The notes under the pieces: model-generated
The model's input: only the letters and a program-made list of their open reading frames with translations
What the model was told of the DNA's origin: nothing
Databases searched by the model: none
Program-made: the position numbers and the translations under genes
Origin: Gemmatimonadota bacterium
GTDB lineage: Bacteria > Gemmatimonadota > Gemmatimonadetes > Gemmatimonadales > GWC2-71-9
Direction of reading: 5' to 3'
Assembly (NCBI GenBank): GCA_027294455.1
Contig: JAPULZ010000068.1
Coordinates: forward strand, 1 to 64,000
DNA length: 64,000 bases
In this document: one piece after another, positions 24,517 through 33,745 of the stretch
Layout: every line of letters begins with the position of its first letter
How positions within the stretch are numbered: position 1 is the stretch's first letter

Positions 24517-24743
24517 ACTTGCCGCGGGCGATCGAGACGACGCTGGTAGACAACCTGCCCGCGGCGATCACCCTCGACGGCAAATCGAAAAGAATCGAAG
24601 TCATCAGGGAAACGTGGCGCATCGACGACGAGTGGTGGAGAGATCAGATCGCCCGGAGCTACATGGAAGTGATACTCGAAGGCGGCGGTCGCGTCATGCT
24701 GTACGAAGATCTCCTGACGGGCGAGTGGTTTCTCCAACGATGA
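24465..24743 (+). CDS. Separate ImuB C-terminal (DUF6504-like) domain
   Basis: A 92-aa protein. After ~15 leader residues it reads RPLNLPRAIETTLV, RIEVIRETWRIDDEWWRDQIARSYMEVI and VMLYEDLLTGEWFLQR, a domain that ends one-piece ImuB proteins and also occurs alone as DUF6504. It overlaps the end of imuB by 52 bases in the -1 frame. GAGG seven bases before ATG 24465 argues for a separate start. A -1 slip on the CCCC at 24510-24513, just before the imuB TGA, would join both halves and is an alternative. The dnaE2 gene follows 30 bases later. Confidence 0.75.
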   Translation: MLANTRAPLRANRLRPLNLPRAIETTLVDNLPAAITLDGKSKRIEVIRETWRIDDEWWRDQIARSYMEVILEGGGRVMLYEDLLTGEWFLQR

Positions 24744-24773
24744 CACGGAGCGAGATGGAGCCTGTGAACCGTC

Positions 24774-27700
24774 ATGTACATCGAACTCCATTGTCATTCG
24801 GCGTATTCGTTTCTAGATGGGGCCTCCCAACCCGACGAGCTCGTCATGGAGGCGGCAACTCTGGGCTACCCCGCCCTGGCGCTCACCGACACCAACGGTC
24901 TGTATGGCTCGATGGCGTTTGCCCAGGCGGCAAAACACATCGGGATCCAGCCGATCACAGGTGCGGAGGTGGCCTTGTTGGATGGATCGCGTATCACCCT
25001 GCTGGCCGAGACTGTGCAGGGTTACTCCAACCTCTGCCGGCTGATTACCGAATCCCATCTGGGTCGAGAAGACCGATTCGACCCGCGGCTCCCATTCAGT
25101 GCTCTCGAGGAACGTCGTGACGGGCTGATCGTTCTCTCGGGTTCCCGCGACGGCCTCCTCCCCACCGTCCTGGCACAAAAAGGCTTTTCCGCAGCGAAGC
25201 GGCTGGCCACCCACTGCCGAGCCGTGTTCGGCGCCGACCGATTCTTTATCGAGCTGCAGCGCAATGCCGTGCGCGGCGACCGGGATCGCACCAAGGCCCT
25301 GGCCGACATAGCCGATACGGTCGGTCTTCGTGTGGTCGCAACCGGTGACGTGCACTATCACAAACAAGAACGCTACCGCTTGCACGACGTGCTCGTCACC
25401 ATCAAGAACCGCAGCACGCTGGACGGCTCCCACGCGGTGAGACAACCCAACAACGAATTCTATCTCCGTCCGCCCCAGGAAGTCGCAAAGATCTTCCGCG
25501 ACCGGCCCGACGCCGTTGCGAACACGCTAGTAATCGCAGAGCGCTGCGCGGCATTCGATCTCACGGAAGACCTGGGCTACACCTTTCCCGACTTTCACAG
25601 CCAAGAAAAACAAACGGCCCACAGTGCACTGGCGGAGCTCTGCTGGGCGAAAGTGGAAGAGTACTATCCCCAGGGGTCCCCCTATCGCGCGCAAGCCGAG
25701 TCGCGGTTGGAGGAAGAATTGCGGCTGGTGGCACACCTCAAACTCTGCGGGTTTTTCCTGGTCTATCGCGATTTGATGGAGCTCGCCCGAGAGGTAGCCA
25801 TCGATGTACGGCGGGGATCCCGACGCGCACACGGCAACCTCCTGCCCGGCCGGGGCCGGGGATCGTCGGTCTCTTCCATCATCTGTTATTTTCTCGGCCT
25901 GTCCCACATCGACCCCGTCGAAAACAATCTCTTCCTGGGACGCTTCCTCAACGAGACCATCGCCTCGGTCCCGGACATCGATCTCGACTTCCCCCGGGAG
26001 ATCCGCGAGGAGCTCATCCGCCGCGTGTACACCCGCTACGGCGCGGAGCACACGGGTCTGGTCTGCACGTTTCCCACGTACCGCATGCGGTCCGCCGTCA
26101 GGGAAATAGGCAAGGCCCTCGACCTGCCCATCGGAGAGCTGGAACAAGTCGCCAAGCTCGCCAACCACTATTCCTCGCCGGCCGAGTTGGCCGAAGAACT
26201 CGAAAAGTTGCCCGGCTTCACCGGACGGTCCAAGGCACCCCTGTGGCGTGACCTCTGTGAGCTGGCCGTCGAGATTGCCGGTCTTCCACGACACATCTCC
26301 CAGCACGTGGGCGGCATGATCATCTCCAGCAAACCCCTGGTGGAGATCGTTCCCTTGGAGCGATCGGCCATGCCCGATCGCGTGCTGTGCCAGTGGGACA
26401 AGGATTCGTGCGATGACGCGCGGTTCATCAAGATCGACTTCCTGGCCTTGGGGATGCTCTCCCTGGTCGAGGAATGCGTGGAGCTCATCAGCAGAAAGGA
26501 AGGCAAGCCGCCCGACTTGACCCGGATCGATTTCGAGGACGAGAAGGTCTACGATGCCATCTGCAAAGGCGACACCATCGGGGTTTTCCAAATCGAAAGT
26601 CGCGCGCAGATCCAAATGTTACGGCGTGCTCGGCCCCGCAACCTGAAAGATCTCGCCGTCGAGGTCGCCATCATCAGACCCGGACCCATCGTGGGTGGCG
26701 CGGTGAACCCATACGTGCGCCGCCGGGAAGAAGAACGCAAGGCGATCAGCGAGGGCCGCACGTACAAGCCGCCCCTGGAACATCCTCTTCTGGCCGACGC
26801 CCTCGAGGAGACGCTGGGCGTGGTGCTCTACCAGGATCAGGTGTTGCAAATTTGTGAAGCCCTCGCCGGATTCACCCCGGGACAGGGCGAAGAACTGCGC
26901 CGCGCCATGAGCCGGCGCCGCTCACGCGAGCTCATGGAGGATTTCTGGGAAGCGTTTCGTGCGGGGGCCGCCGCGCGGGGCGTCTCCGAGAACACGGCGA
27001 AAACCGTCTTCGGAAAAGTGGTGGCGTTCTCGGAGTTCGGGTTCCCCAAGTCCCACGCCGCCGCATTCGGTCTGCTGGCATATCAGTCCGCGTGGCTCCG
27101 GTTTTACTATCCCTTGGAGTTTTACGTCGCGCTCTTCAACAATCAGCCCATGGGATTTTATTCTCTCGATGCCCTGACGCGAGACGCACGCCGGCACGGT
27201 GTGGAGGCTCTCCTCCCCGACATCAACGTCAGCGACGTCTATTGCACCGCCGACCACGGCTCGCTGCGCGTCGGTCTCGGATTCACGCGGGACTGGGGAC
27301 TGGAGGTCACCGAAGAGCTGGTGGTGGAACGAGAGCGCAACGGACCGTTTCAGAGCCTCAGCGATTTCGTGCGCCGCGCCCCACCCGGGTTATCCCGCAA
27401 AGCCATCGAGAACCTGGTATGGGTGGGAGCGTGTGATTCGCTGGGTCTCACGCGACGCGAGCTGCTCTGGCAAGTCGGTCTGTGGTTGCCGCCCAAGACC
27501 GAGGCGACGAAGCAGCGACGTGTGCGGCGTCAGCTCGAGCTCCCGCTGGATCATCCTCACGAAAACATCCGCTTCCGCGGCTTGGTGAACCAGGAACGCA
27601 TGTTGGCCGAGTACCAGATGTTGGGGTTTGCTGCCAGCGGGCATCCGTTCACGGTGATGCACGATGCGTTGCCGCCCGGTTTGATACGATGCACCGAGCT

Positions 27701-28064
27701 CGCCAACCTCGACCACGGCACCGAGGTGGAAGTCGCCGGTCTCGTGGTCGCACGGCAACGTCCCTCCACCGCCAAGGGGACGGTGTTCGTGCTCCTGGAA
27801 GACGAAACCGGAATGATCAACGTCATCGTGCGTCCGAACATTTACGACCGGGACCGTGTGACCGTGCGTAGCGAGCCCTTCGTGTGCGTGACGGGAACAT
27901 TATCCAAGGACGACGGCACGTTCAATGTCATTGCGGACGCGCTGCGTCCCCTCGTGGTAAAGATGCCCGTCTTGCCCAAATTCGATGAGCCACCCCGTTA
28001 CTCCCCATACAAGTTCTTGAAAACACTTCGGCAACATCCTCCCGCCGCCAAGAGCTGGGGGTAA
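24774..28064 (+). CDS. dnaE2: Error-prone DNA polymerase DnaE2 (ImuC)
   Basis: A 1096-aa C-family polymerase alpha subunit of the translesion type. PHP domain at 1-~200 (ELHCHSAYSFLDGAS, LTDTNGLYG, with some metal ligands kept), palm with catalytic DIDLDF near residue 405, fingers and beta-clamp region (FSEFGFPKSHAAAFGLLAYQSAW), helix-hairpin-helix, and a C-terminal OB fold (GTEVEVAGLVVARQRP, ... GTVFVLLEDETGMINVIV) typical of DnaE2. It is shorter than replicative DnaE1. It carries out mutagenic lesion bypass with ImuB. Last gene of the cassette; GGAG lies 11 bases before the ATG. Confidence 0.95.
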   Translation: MYIELHCHSAYSFLDGASQPDELVMEAATLGYPALALTDTNGLYGSMAFAQAAKHIGIQPITGAEVALLDGSRITLLAETVQGYSNLCRLITESHLGREDRFDPRLPFSALEERRDGLIVLSGSRDGLLPTVLAQKGFSAAKRLATHCRAVFGADRFFIELQRNAVRGDRDRTKALADIADTVGLRVVATGDVHYHKQERYRLHDVLVTIKNRSTLDGSHAVRQPNNEFYLRPPQEVAKIFRDRPDAVANTLVIAERCAAFDLTEDLGYTFPDFHSQEKQTAHSALAELCWAKVEEYYPQGSPYRAQAESRLEEELRLVAHLKLCGFFLVYRDLMELAREVAIDVRRGSRRAHGNLLPGRGRGSSVSSIICYFLGLSHIDPVENNLFLGRFLNETIASVPDIDLDFPREIREELIRRVYTRYGAEHTGLVCTFPTYRMRSAVREIGKALDLPIGELEQVAKLANHYSSPAELAEELEKLPGFTGRSKAPLWRDLCELAVEIAGLPRHISQHVGGMIISSKPLVEIVPLERSAMPDRVLCQWDKDSCDDARFIKIDFLALGMLSLVEECVELISRKEGKPPDLTRIDFEDEKVYDAICKGDTIGVFQIESRAQIQMLRRARPRNLKDLAVEVAIIRPGPIVGGAVNPYVRRREEERKAISEGRTYKPPLEHPLLADALEETLGVVLYQDQVLQICEALAGFTPGQGEELRRAMSRRRSRELMEDFWEAFRAGAAARGVSENTAKTVFGKVVAFSEFGFPKSHAAAFGLLAYQSAWLRFYYPLEFYVALFNNQPMGFYSLDALTRDARRHGVEALLPDINVSDVYCTADHGSLRVGLGFTRDWGLEVTEELVVERERNGPFQSLSDFVRRAPPGLSRKAIENLVWVGACDSLGLTRRELLWQVGLWLPPKTEATKQRRVRRQLELPLDHPHENIRFRGLVNQERMLAEYQMLGFAASGHPFTVMHDALPPGLIRCTELANLDHGTEVEVAGLVVARQRPSTAKGTVFVLLEDETGMINVIVRPNIYDRDRVTVRSEPFVCVTGTLSKDDGTFNVIADALRPLVVKMPVLPKFDEPPRYSPYKFLKTLRQHPPAAKSWG

Positions 28065-28144
28065 TCCTTTACAACGCATGGGGGGCCTGTACCTTTGCAC
28101 GACGGGATTCGGCCCTTCCTGCAGCTCCCACTCTGGAGTTTCCC

Positions 28145-29821
28145 ATGACCCGACGGCTGTCCTGTCTCTCCCTCGTCATTCTCTTTGCCATGACCGCCAA
28201 TACACAAGCACAGCAGACGCGCCCGCCGTCGCTCTCGGGTCGCTCCACAGTGTACGCACCCCGGGGTGCGATTGCCACGAGCCAGCCGCTGGCAACCGCC
28301 GCAGGGCTCGCAGTCCTCGGCGCCGGCGGAAACGCCATCGACGCCGCCGTGGCGGCCGCCGCCGTCCTGAACGTGGTGGAGCCCCACATGACCGGCATAG
28401 GCGGCGACCTGTTCGCTCTGTTCTGGTCCGCCCGGGAAAACAAGCTGATTGGCCTCGATGCCAGCGGCCGCGCGGGGGCCCTCATGACCCGCGAGGAGTT
28501 GATCCGCCGGGGGCGGGACGGCATGCCCGGCCGGGGTGCCGAAGCCATCACCGTACCCGGCGCTCTGTCCGGTTGGTCGGCGTTGTTGGCGGAGTACGGA
28601 TCCGTCACCCTCGCCGAGGCTCTCGGCCCGGCGATTCGCATCGCCGAGGAGGGATTTCCGGTTACACCCATCATCGCAGGGCAGTGGGCCGCCGAGGTGG
28701 ACAAGCTCTCTGCCAACGAAGGCGCCAGCCAGACGTATCTCGTCGGCGGCGTCCGAGCGCCGCAAGCGGGAGAGTGGTTCAGCAATCCCGATCTCGCCGC
28801 CACGTTTCGCCTCATCGCGGATCAAGGACCCGCGGTGTTCTACGGCGGCGCGCTTGGCCAACGCGTCGTCGATGGCGTGCAGTTGCTGGGCGGTTTCTTG
28901 ACCCTGGAAGACCTGGCCACGCACCGTCCCGAGTGGGTGGAGCCTATCTCGGCCGACTACCGTGGCTACCGCGTGTGGGAGCTCCCACCCAGCGGACAGG
29001 GCGTCGCCGCGTTGGAGATGCTTCGCATTCTCCAACCCTTCGCCCTGAAGTCCATGGGTCACAATTCGCCGGAGTACCTACATCATCTGATCGAGGCCAA
29101 GAAGCTGGCGTACGCCGATCTCGCGCGTTACGTCGCCGACCGGGATCACATGACGATCTCCACCGACGAGCTCCTGTCCGACGAGTTCATAGACGCCAGG
29201 CGGAGCTTGCTCGATCCGTCCCGGGCCGCCGATCGCCCGAGCCCCGGGCCGGCGGTGACGTCCAGTGAAACGATTTACCTGAGCGTCGCCGACCGAGACG
29301 GCAACATGGTCTCGTTTATCAACAGCGTCTATTCGGCATTCGGCTCCGGCGTGGTCGTGCCGGGAACCGGGTTCGCCTTGCAAAATCGCGGGGGGGGATT
29401 CACCCTCGAAGCAGACCACCCCAACATGGTGGCACCCGGCAAGCGTCCCTTCCATACCATCATTCCGGCATTCGTCACGAAGGACAACGGCAATGGTCAC
29501 GAACCGTGGTTGAGCTATGGCGTCATGGGCGGCTCCATGCAGCCGCAGGGACACGTCCAGGTGCTGCTGAACCTCGTGTTGTTCGACATGGATCTGCAGG
29601 ACGCGGTGGATGCGGGACGGTTCCGCCACATGGGGGGCCGCCGCATCGCGCTGGAGACACCCATCACGGATGAGGTTCGGCAGGCTCTCGAGGCCATGGG
29701 ACACGAGATCGTGGATGAAACCTCGGTCTCGTTCGGCGGGTCGCAGGCGGTGATGCGCCTGCCACGGGGATGGGCCGCGGCGTCAGACCCGCGGAAGGAC
29801 GGAATGGCCGCGGGGCATTAA
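28145..29821 (+). CDS. Gamma-glutamyltransferase family protein (YwrD-like)
   Basis: A 558-aa secreted Ntn-hydrolase. The signal peptide MTRRLSCLSLVILFAMTANTQAQ is followed by the large-subunit region (GGNAIDAAVAAAAVLNVVEPHMTGIGGD). Autocatalytic cleavage would fall before Thr in SETIYLSVADRDGN. The nucleophile is kept, but the usual TTH is TIY, as in the YwrD-type branch. NSVYSAFGSGVVVPGTGF and the C-terminal GGSMQPQGHVQ complete the fold. It may cleave glutathione or other gamma-glutamyl compounds in the periplasm. GGAG lies seven bases before the ATG; a weak promoter is at 28068-28095. Confidence 0.9.
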   Translation: MTRRLSCLSLVILFAMTANTQAQQTRPPSLSGRSTVYAPRGAIATSQPLATAAGLAVLGAGGNAIDAAVAAAAVLNVVEPHMTGIGGDLFALFWSARENKLIGLDASGRAGALMTREELIRRGRDGMPGRGAEAITVPGALSGWSALLAEYGSVTLAEALGPAIRIAEEGFPVTPIIAGQWAAEVDKLSANEGASQTYLVGGVRAPQAGEWFSNPDLAATFRLIADQGPAVFYGGALGQRVVDGVQLLGGFLTLEDLATHRPEWVEPISADYRGYRVWELPPSGQGVAALEMLRILQPFALKSMGHNSPEYLHHLIEAKKLAYADLARYVADRDHMTISTDELLSDEFIDARRSLLDPSRAADRPSPGPAVTSSETIYLSVADRDGNMVSFINSVYSAFGSGVVVPGTGFALQNRGGGFTLEADHPNMVAPGKRPFHTIIPAFVTKDNGNGHEPWLSYGVMGGSMQPQGHVQVLLNLVLFDMDLQDAVDAGRFRHMGGRRIALETPITDEVRQALEAMGHEIVDETSVSFGGSQAVMRLPRGWAAASDPRKDGMAAGH

Positions 29822-29833
29822 CGACACCCGTCC

Positions 29834-30538
29834 TTACAGCGACCGCGCCAGCCCACCATCCACCCGAATGTTTTGTCCCGTGATGAAACTCGCATCCGGC
29901 GACAGCAGGAACGCCACTGTCTTGGCCAGTTCCCCGACTGTGCCGGTCCGCTGCATGGGAATCGCCGTGCGCGTCTCTTCGTCAACTTCGTAGCTGTCGA
30001 TGAATCCGGGAAGAACGTTGTTCATCCGGATGCCTACCGTGGCGTAGCGGTCGACGTAGAGTTTGGTGTATGCGGAAAGCGCGGCACGCAAGGTTGAAGA
30101 AACCGGGAACCGCTCGTCGGGTTCTTCGGCGCCGAGGGTGGAGATATTCACCATGGCACCCCCGCCCTGTTCGGTCATCACCGGTGTGACGAGCCGTGCC
30201 ATGCGGGCCACATTCAACACCAACAGATCGAGTCCCGCGTGCCAGGCGTCGTCACCAATCTCGAGAAGCGGCCCCTTGGGCGCCGCACCCGTATTGTTGA
30301 CCACGGCGTTCACCCGGCCGTGGGTGTCGAGCGCGAGATCGACGAGTCGCTCGAGATCGGATACTTCCGTCACCGATCCCGACAGGCCCACACCACCCAG
30401 TTCCTTCGCCAGAGCCATGGCCGCATCGGACCGGGACATGAGAACGACGTGATAGCCGCGGTCCGCCAGCTCCCGGGCGCACGCGGCCCCGATGCCACGG
30501 CCCGCCGCGGTCACGATGGCAACCGGCTGCTCGCTCAA
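29834..30538 (-). CDS. Short-chain dehydrogenase/reductase with altered active site
   Basis: A 234-aa SDR. The NAD(P) motif is TAAGRGIG, the structural NNTGAA replaces NNAG, and MNNVLPGFIDS and GQNIRVDGG are typical of the C-terminal half. In the catalytic segment the expected YxxxK is absent: SSTLRAALSAYTKLY aligns R-A-A-L with K-A-A-L, putting Ser at the Tyr and Arg at the Lys. This deviation suggests either a different chemistry or loss of activity. TTG start at 30538, with GGGGA upstream; it follows msrA by 16 bases. Confidence 0.85.
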   Translation of the reverse strand: MSEQPVAIVTAAGRGIGAACARELADRGYHVVLMSRSDAAMALAKELGGVGLSGSVTEVSDLERLVDLALDTHGRVNAVVNNTGAAPKGPLLEIGDDAWHAGLDLLVLNVARMARLVTPVMTEQGGGAMVNISTLGAEEPDERFPVSSTLRAALSAYTKLYVDRYATVGIRMNNVLPGFIDSYEVDEETRTAIPMQRTGTVGELAKTVAFLLSPDASFITGQNIRVDGGLARSL

Positions 30539-30554
30539 CGGTCCGTCCCCGGGT

Positions 30555-31031
30555 TCAACCGATGCGGCACGTCGCCAGGCCGCGCTTTTCCAGATACTGC
30601 TGGTGGTAATCCTCGGCCACGTAAAACGTCGAGGCCGGCGTGATCTCGGTGACGATGGGCTTACTGCCCAGCACTCGCTGCCGCTCGGTCTTGGATTCCT
30701 TCGCGGCCGACTCCTGCTCCGGCGTGTGAAAGAAAATCGCCGATCGGTATTGTGACCCCACGTCCGGACCCTGTCGGTTGAGCTGCGTGGCATCGTGACA
30801 GCCCCAGAACGTCTCCAACAGCTTGCCGTACGACACGCGACTCGAAGCAAACTCGATCTGGACCACCTCCGCATGGCCGGTGTTGCCCGAACACACGTCT
30901 TTGTACGTGGGGTTCTCGAAACTGCCTCCGGAGTAACCCACGGTCGTCGCCACGATTTCCTTCACTTCCCGAAAGGCTGCCTCCACACCCCAAAAACACC
31001 CAGCTCCAAATGTTGCCAATTGCGTGTCCAT
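30555..31031 (-). CDS. msrA: Peptide methionine sulfoxide reductase MsrA
   Basis: A 158-aa repair enzyme that reduces methionine-S-sulfoxide in proteins and free methionine. The catalytic motif GAGCFWGVEAAF lies near the N-terminus, VGYSGGSFENPTY and HAEVVQIEFA follow, and EDYHQQYLEK ends the core. The C-terminal CRIG has one Cys that could serve as the resolving residue. The active site uses Cys, not selenocysteine. ATG 31031 is chosen because GGGAGG lies five bases upstream; a start at 31073 would add 14 unconserved residues. Confidence 0.95.
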   Translation of the reverse strand: MDTQLATFGAGCFWGVEAAFREVKEIVATTVGYSGGSFENPTYKDVCSGNTGHAEVVQIEFASSRVSYGKLLETFWGCHDATQLNRQGPDVGSQYRSAIFFHTPEQESAAKESKTERQRVLGSKPIVTEITPASTFYVAEDYHQQYLEKRGLATCRIG

Positions 31032-31109
31032 CGAAGGCCTCCCACCTACGCCGCGAGGATAATCCCTCCGCACGCAATATAGCCAGGCTATCGACGGGGG
31101 ACGACGACG

Positions 31110-31859
31110 TCAGGGCTTCTCGAAGAGGATCTGCATGCGAGCCCGAGACGGGTCTGGCACCAGCGTTTCGTCATAGCTGGCGCACGAGCGGAGCACCTCC
31201 AGGCCACAGGCTCTGCCTACGGCCTCGATCTCGTCACAGGTATACAGGTGCCAGTCGAACACGTCCGACACACCGCCGTCGCCGTAGCGCAGTTCCACAC
31301 GCCAGCGTTTGTCGGCCAGCCGTGACGTCTGCGTCACCGTCTCCCCCGCCCGGCGGAATGTCCGGGATCCCTCGCGCGCCGCGAAGTGATCACGATTGTA
31401 GATATCGAGGAGAAAGCGACCGCCGGCGTCGAGTCTTCCGGCCACTTGTCTGATCACGTCGGCGTTGGTCTCCTCGTCGTAATACCCGAAGCTCTGCCAG
31501 AGACAGATCACCGCGTCGGCCGTGGGCATGTCCCGCAAGTCCCGCATGTCGGCGTGGATGTATTGCACCCGCTCGCCTGCCGCCTCCCTGGCGACGGCGA
31601 TGGCTTTCGTGTTGGCATCGATGCCCACCACCCGATACCCACACTCCGCCAGGGGCAAGGCGTGGCGCCCCGAGCCGCAACACAGATCCACCAGGCGGGC
31701 AAACCGGGGGAGCGGCAGGAGGCGTGTCAGGAACGCGATTTCGTGCTCGGTCTGTCGCGGATGGATACTGTCGAGAAAGGTCGCGAACCAGGTATCGGAA
31801 TACGACTCTGCTTCGCTCACCGGTGGCGGCGACGCCGGAGAGGATCGCTCACTGGCCAT
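31110..31859 (-). CDS. Class I SAM-dependent methyltransferase
   Basis: A 249-aa Rossmann-fold methyltransferase. SAM motif I is LVDLCCGSGRHALPLAECGYRVVGID, motif II ERVQYIHADMRDL, motif III with GRFLLDIYNRD. The N-terminal ~40 residues hold DSIHPRQTEHEI, seen in a group of uncharacterised COG2226-type enzymes. Substrate unknown. It overlaps the cyclophilin gene by 11 bases and is the last gene of that pair. Confidence 0.85.
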   Translation of the reverse strand: MASERSSPASPPPVSEAESYSDTWFATFLDSIHPRQTEHEIAFLTRLLPLPRFARLVDLCCGSGRHALPLAECGYRVVGIDANTKAIAVAREAAGERVQYIHADMRDLRDMPTADAVICLWQSFGYYDEETNADVIRQVAGRLDAGGRFLLDIYNRDHFAAREGSRTFRRAGETVTQTSRLADKRWRVELRYGDGGVSDVFDWHLYTCDEIEAVGRACGLEVLRSCASYDETLVPDPSRARMQILFEKP

Positions 31860-32529
31860 CCACGATGCTCGCGCGGATCAGACGATCCAGATTGGGAAAC
31901 TCGGCGTCCAGGTGTGCGTTGCCTCCTGCCACGATCTTGCCCTGCCGGCCGCCACGCATTCCGCCTCCCGCCGATTCGTCGTACTCCGCATGGAGTTGGT
32001 CCACCACGTCCATTCCGCCGATCACTCGCCCCAGGGGTGCAAAGCCCTGCTCGTCCAGGCGCACGTTGTCCTCGTCGAGATTGATGTAGATCTGGGTGGT
32101 CCGTGTGTCGGGACCCGTCATGGCATAGGCGAACGCGCCGCGAGTGTTGCTTTCCACCACGGGATCGTCAGGCATGGCCGCGTCGTACCACACAGCGGCG
32201 ACATCCGGGTCTCCGGGAAGGCCGAACTGCACGATGAACCCGGCACGCACCCGGTAGAATCTGGAATCGTCGTAAAAGCCGGTCCGTATCAAGTTGTACA
32301 AGCGGTCGACTCCGATGGGGGCCCACGCACGGTGAACCTCCATGACGACATCACCCTTGGTGGTCTCGATCTTGACTTGAAACACTTCAGGCGCGGGCTC
32401 ACTCCAAATCGCGTGCGCCGGGTCCATCAACGCGTCGTGGAGATCTTGGGCACTCCACCCGGAGTCGCAGCCCGTAACGCCGGCCACGAGCGCCGCGAGA
32501 CCAATTTGCGTCGCGCGCTTTCGCATCAT
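31849..32529 (-). CDS. Cyclophilin-type peptidyl-prolyl isomerase lipoprotein
   Basis: A 226-aa envelope protein. The N-terminus LAALVAGVTGC is a lipobox, so it is probably lipidated and exported. The cyclophilin fold follows: MEVHRAWAPIGVDRLYNLIRTGFYDDSRFYRV with the catalytic FYRV region (Arg kept), FIVQFGLPGDP, FAYAMTGPDTRTTQIYINLD and FAPLGRVIGGMDVV. It catalyses proline isomerisation during envelope protein folding. The C-terminal ~25 residues vary. The gene runs into the methyltransferase gene. Confidence 0.9.
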   Translation of the reverse strand: MMRKRATQIGLAALVAGVTGCDSGWSAQDLHDALMDPAHAIWSEPAPEVFQVKIETTKGDVVMEVHRAWAPIGVDRLYNLIRTGFYDDSRFYRVRAGFIVQFGLPGDPDVAAVWYDAAMPDDPVVESNTRGAFAYAMTGPDTRTTQIYINLDEDNVRLDEQGFAPLGRVIGGMDVVDQLHAEYDESAGGGMRGGRQGKIVAGGNAHLDAEFPNLDRLIRASIVDGQ

Positions 32530-32596
32530 GGAAACGCTCAGCTTGTTGTGTGAGAGTCCATGATCTCAGCAAGCCGCCCCGATGGCAAGCATGCGT

Positions 32597-33679
32597 TCAA
32601 TAGGGCGGCAACAGTCGACGAAGGCCGTGCAGCAGGACCACCACGAGAAACAGGGCGTTTCGCAATACCAACCCTGGCCAGAAGTAGGGAATCGGTCTGG
32701 CGCGCTCCTCGGCGACAAGCGCGTCCGCCACCCGGCGAAACAGTCCCGCCGTCCGGGGCCAATCGCGCATCCCGGCTACCCAATCCTCGGGTATCCCTCC
32801 CTCACCAACCACGGCGCCGGCCAGCGCGCCGGCGATGGCACCGGTGGTATCGGCATCACCGCCGCAGTCGAGGACGGCGTCGATCGTCCTCTCGTAGTCG
32901 CCGAAGTGGCGGAACCAGGCATAGAGCGCGACACCCACGGTGTGATACACGTATCCCGAAACGCCCCGCTGTAGGCCGAGCCGGTCGGCAAATTGCTGCA
33001 CGCTCTCCTCGGATCCGGCGCTTTCCGCGAGGACGCCGAGCAGATCCTCCCATTCGGGTTCACCGTCGCCGACACTCCGGAGAGTCTCCGTGAGCGCCTC
33101 GGGGGTGGGACGTCCTGCCAACTCCTCACGCACCGCCCACGCGGCCACCGCCGCCACCGCCCTTGCGCCCACGATGGCCCGAGGGTCGGTGTGCGTGATC
33201 CTGGTCGACGCGTCCACGAAATCGTTCCGCTTCAGCGCGGAGTCAGGAAAGAATCCTCCGAGGGGAGCGGCGCGCATGGCCGGCCCGTTTCCGGCGGAGC
33301 GAACTCCACTCCGCGACGGGTGCGCTCCCACCCACAGCCGCAGAATGGACCGGAGAGTACCAAAGCCGACTCCCGCCGGGAGCGATAGGAGCCACCATCG
33401 CAGGCACCAAGCCAGGCGCCGGGCAAAATCCGTGGAGGATGTGGGGTGGGCGAGAAGACTCTGGGCGACGAAGAGCGTGTGCTCGGTATCGTCGCTGATC
33501 ATGCCGTTTGCAAACAGGAAGCGATGGCGCGGACGGCCGGGGAACATCCTGCGTGCCCGCCGCCGCGAAATCCCCTCGGCCGGCAATCCCAGGGCATCGC
33601 CCACGGCAGTCCCCAGCAGTATTCCTCTGAACCGTTGTTGCAGCGTCACGGTCTGTTTCACACCCGAGAGCCGCATCAT
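32597..33679 (-). CDS. ADP-ribosylglycohydrolase family protein
   Basis: A 360-aa DraG/ARH-type hydrolase that removes ADP-ribose from protein or small-molecule targets. Metal-site motifs: GTAVGDALGLPAEG, MISDDTEHTL (first Asp/Thr ligands), and CGGDADTTGAIAGALAGAVVG (second Mg site). Two features depart from the family: a WCLRWWLLSLPAGVGFGTLRSI helix and a hydrophobic C-terminal anchor (LVLRNALFLVVVLLHGLRRLL), which suggest membrane attachment. It lies downstream of a Ser/Thr kinase and an unknown gene. Confidence 0.88.
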   Translation of the reverse strand: MMRLSGVKQTVTLQQRFRGILLGTAVGDALGLPAEGISRRRARRMFPGRPRHRFLFANGMISDDTEHTLFVAQSLLAHPTSSTDFARRLAWCLRWWLLSLPAGVGFGTLRSILRLWVGAHPSRSGVRSAGNGPAMRAAPLGGFFPDSALKRNDFVDASTRITHTDPRAIVGARAVAAVAAWAVREELAGRPTPEALTETLRSVGDGEPEWEDLLGVLAESAGSEESVQQFADRLGLQRGVSGYVYHTVGVALYAWFRHFGDYERTIDAVLDCGGDADTTGAIAGALAGAVVGEGGIPEDWVAGMRDWPRTAGLFRRVADALVAEERARPIPYFWPGLVLRNALFLVVVLLHGLRRLLPPY

Positions 33680-33745
33680 CAGGGGAGTGTCTCGCAGAAC
33701 ACGGCGTCCTTTTCCCAGAGGTCGCAGTAGCAGTGTCTCTCGGGT

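Noticed and set aside
30540-30874. Longer N-terminus for the SDR
   Set aside because: It overlaps msrA and is Arg/Ser-rich without homology. TTG 30538 with GGGGA upstream starts at the Rossmann motif.
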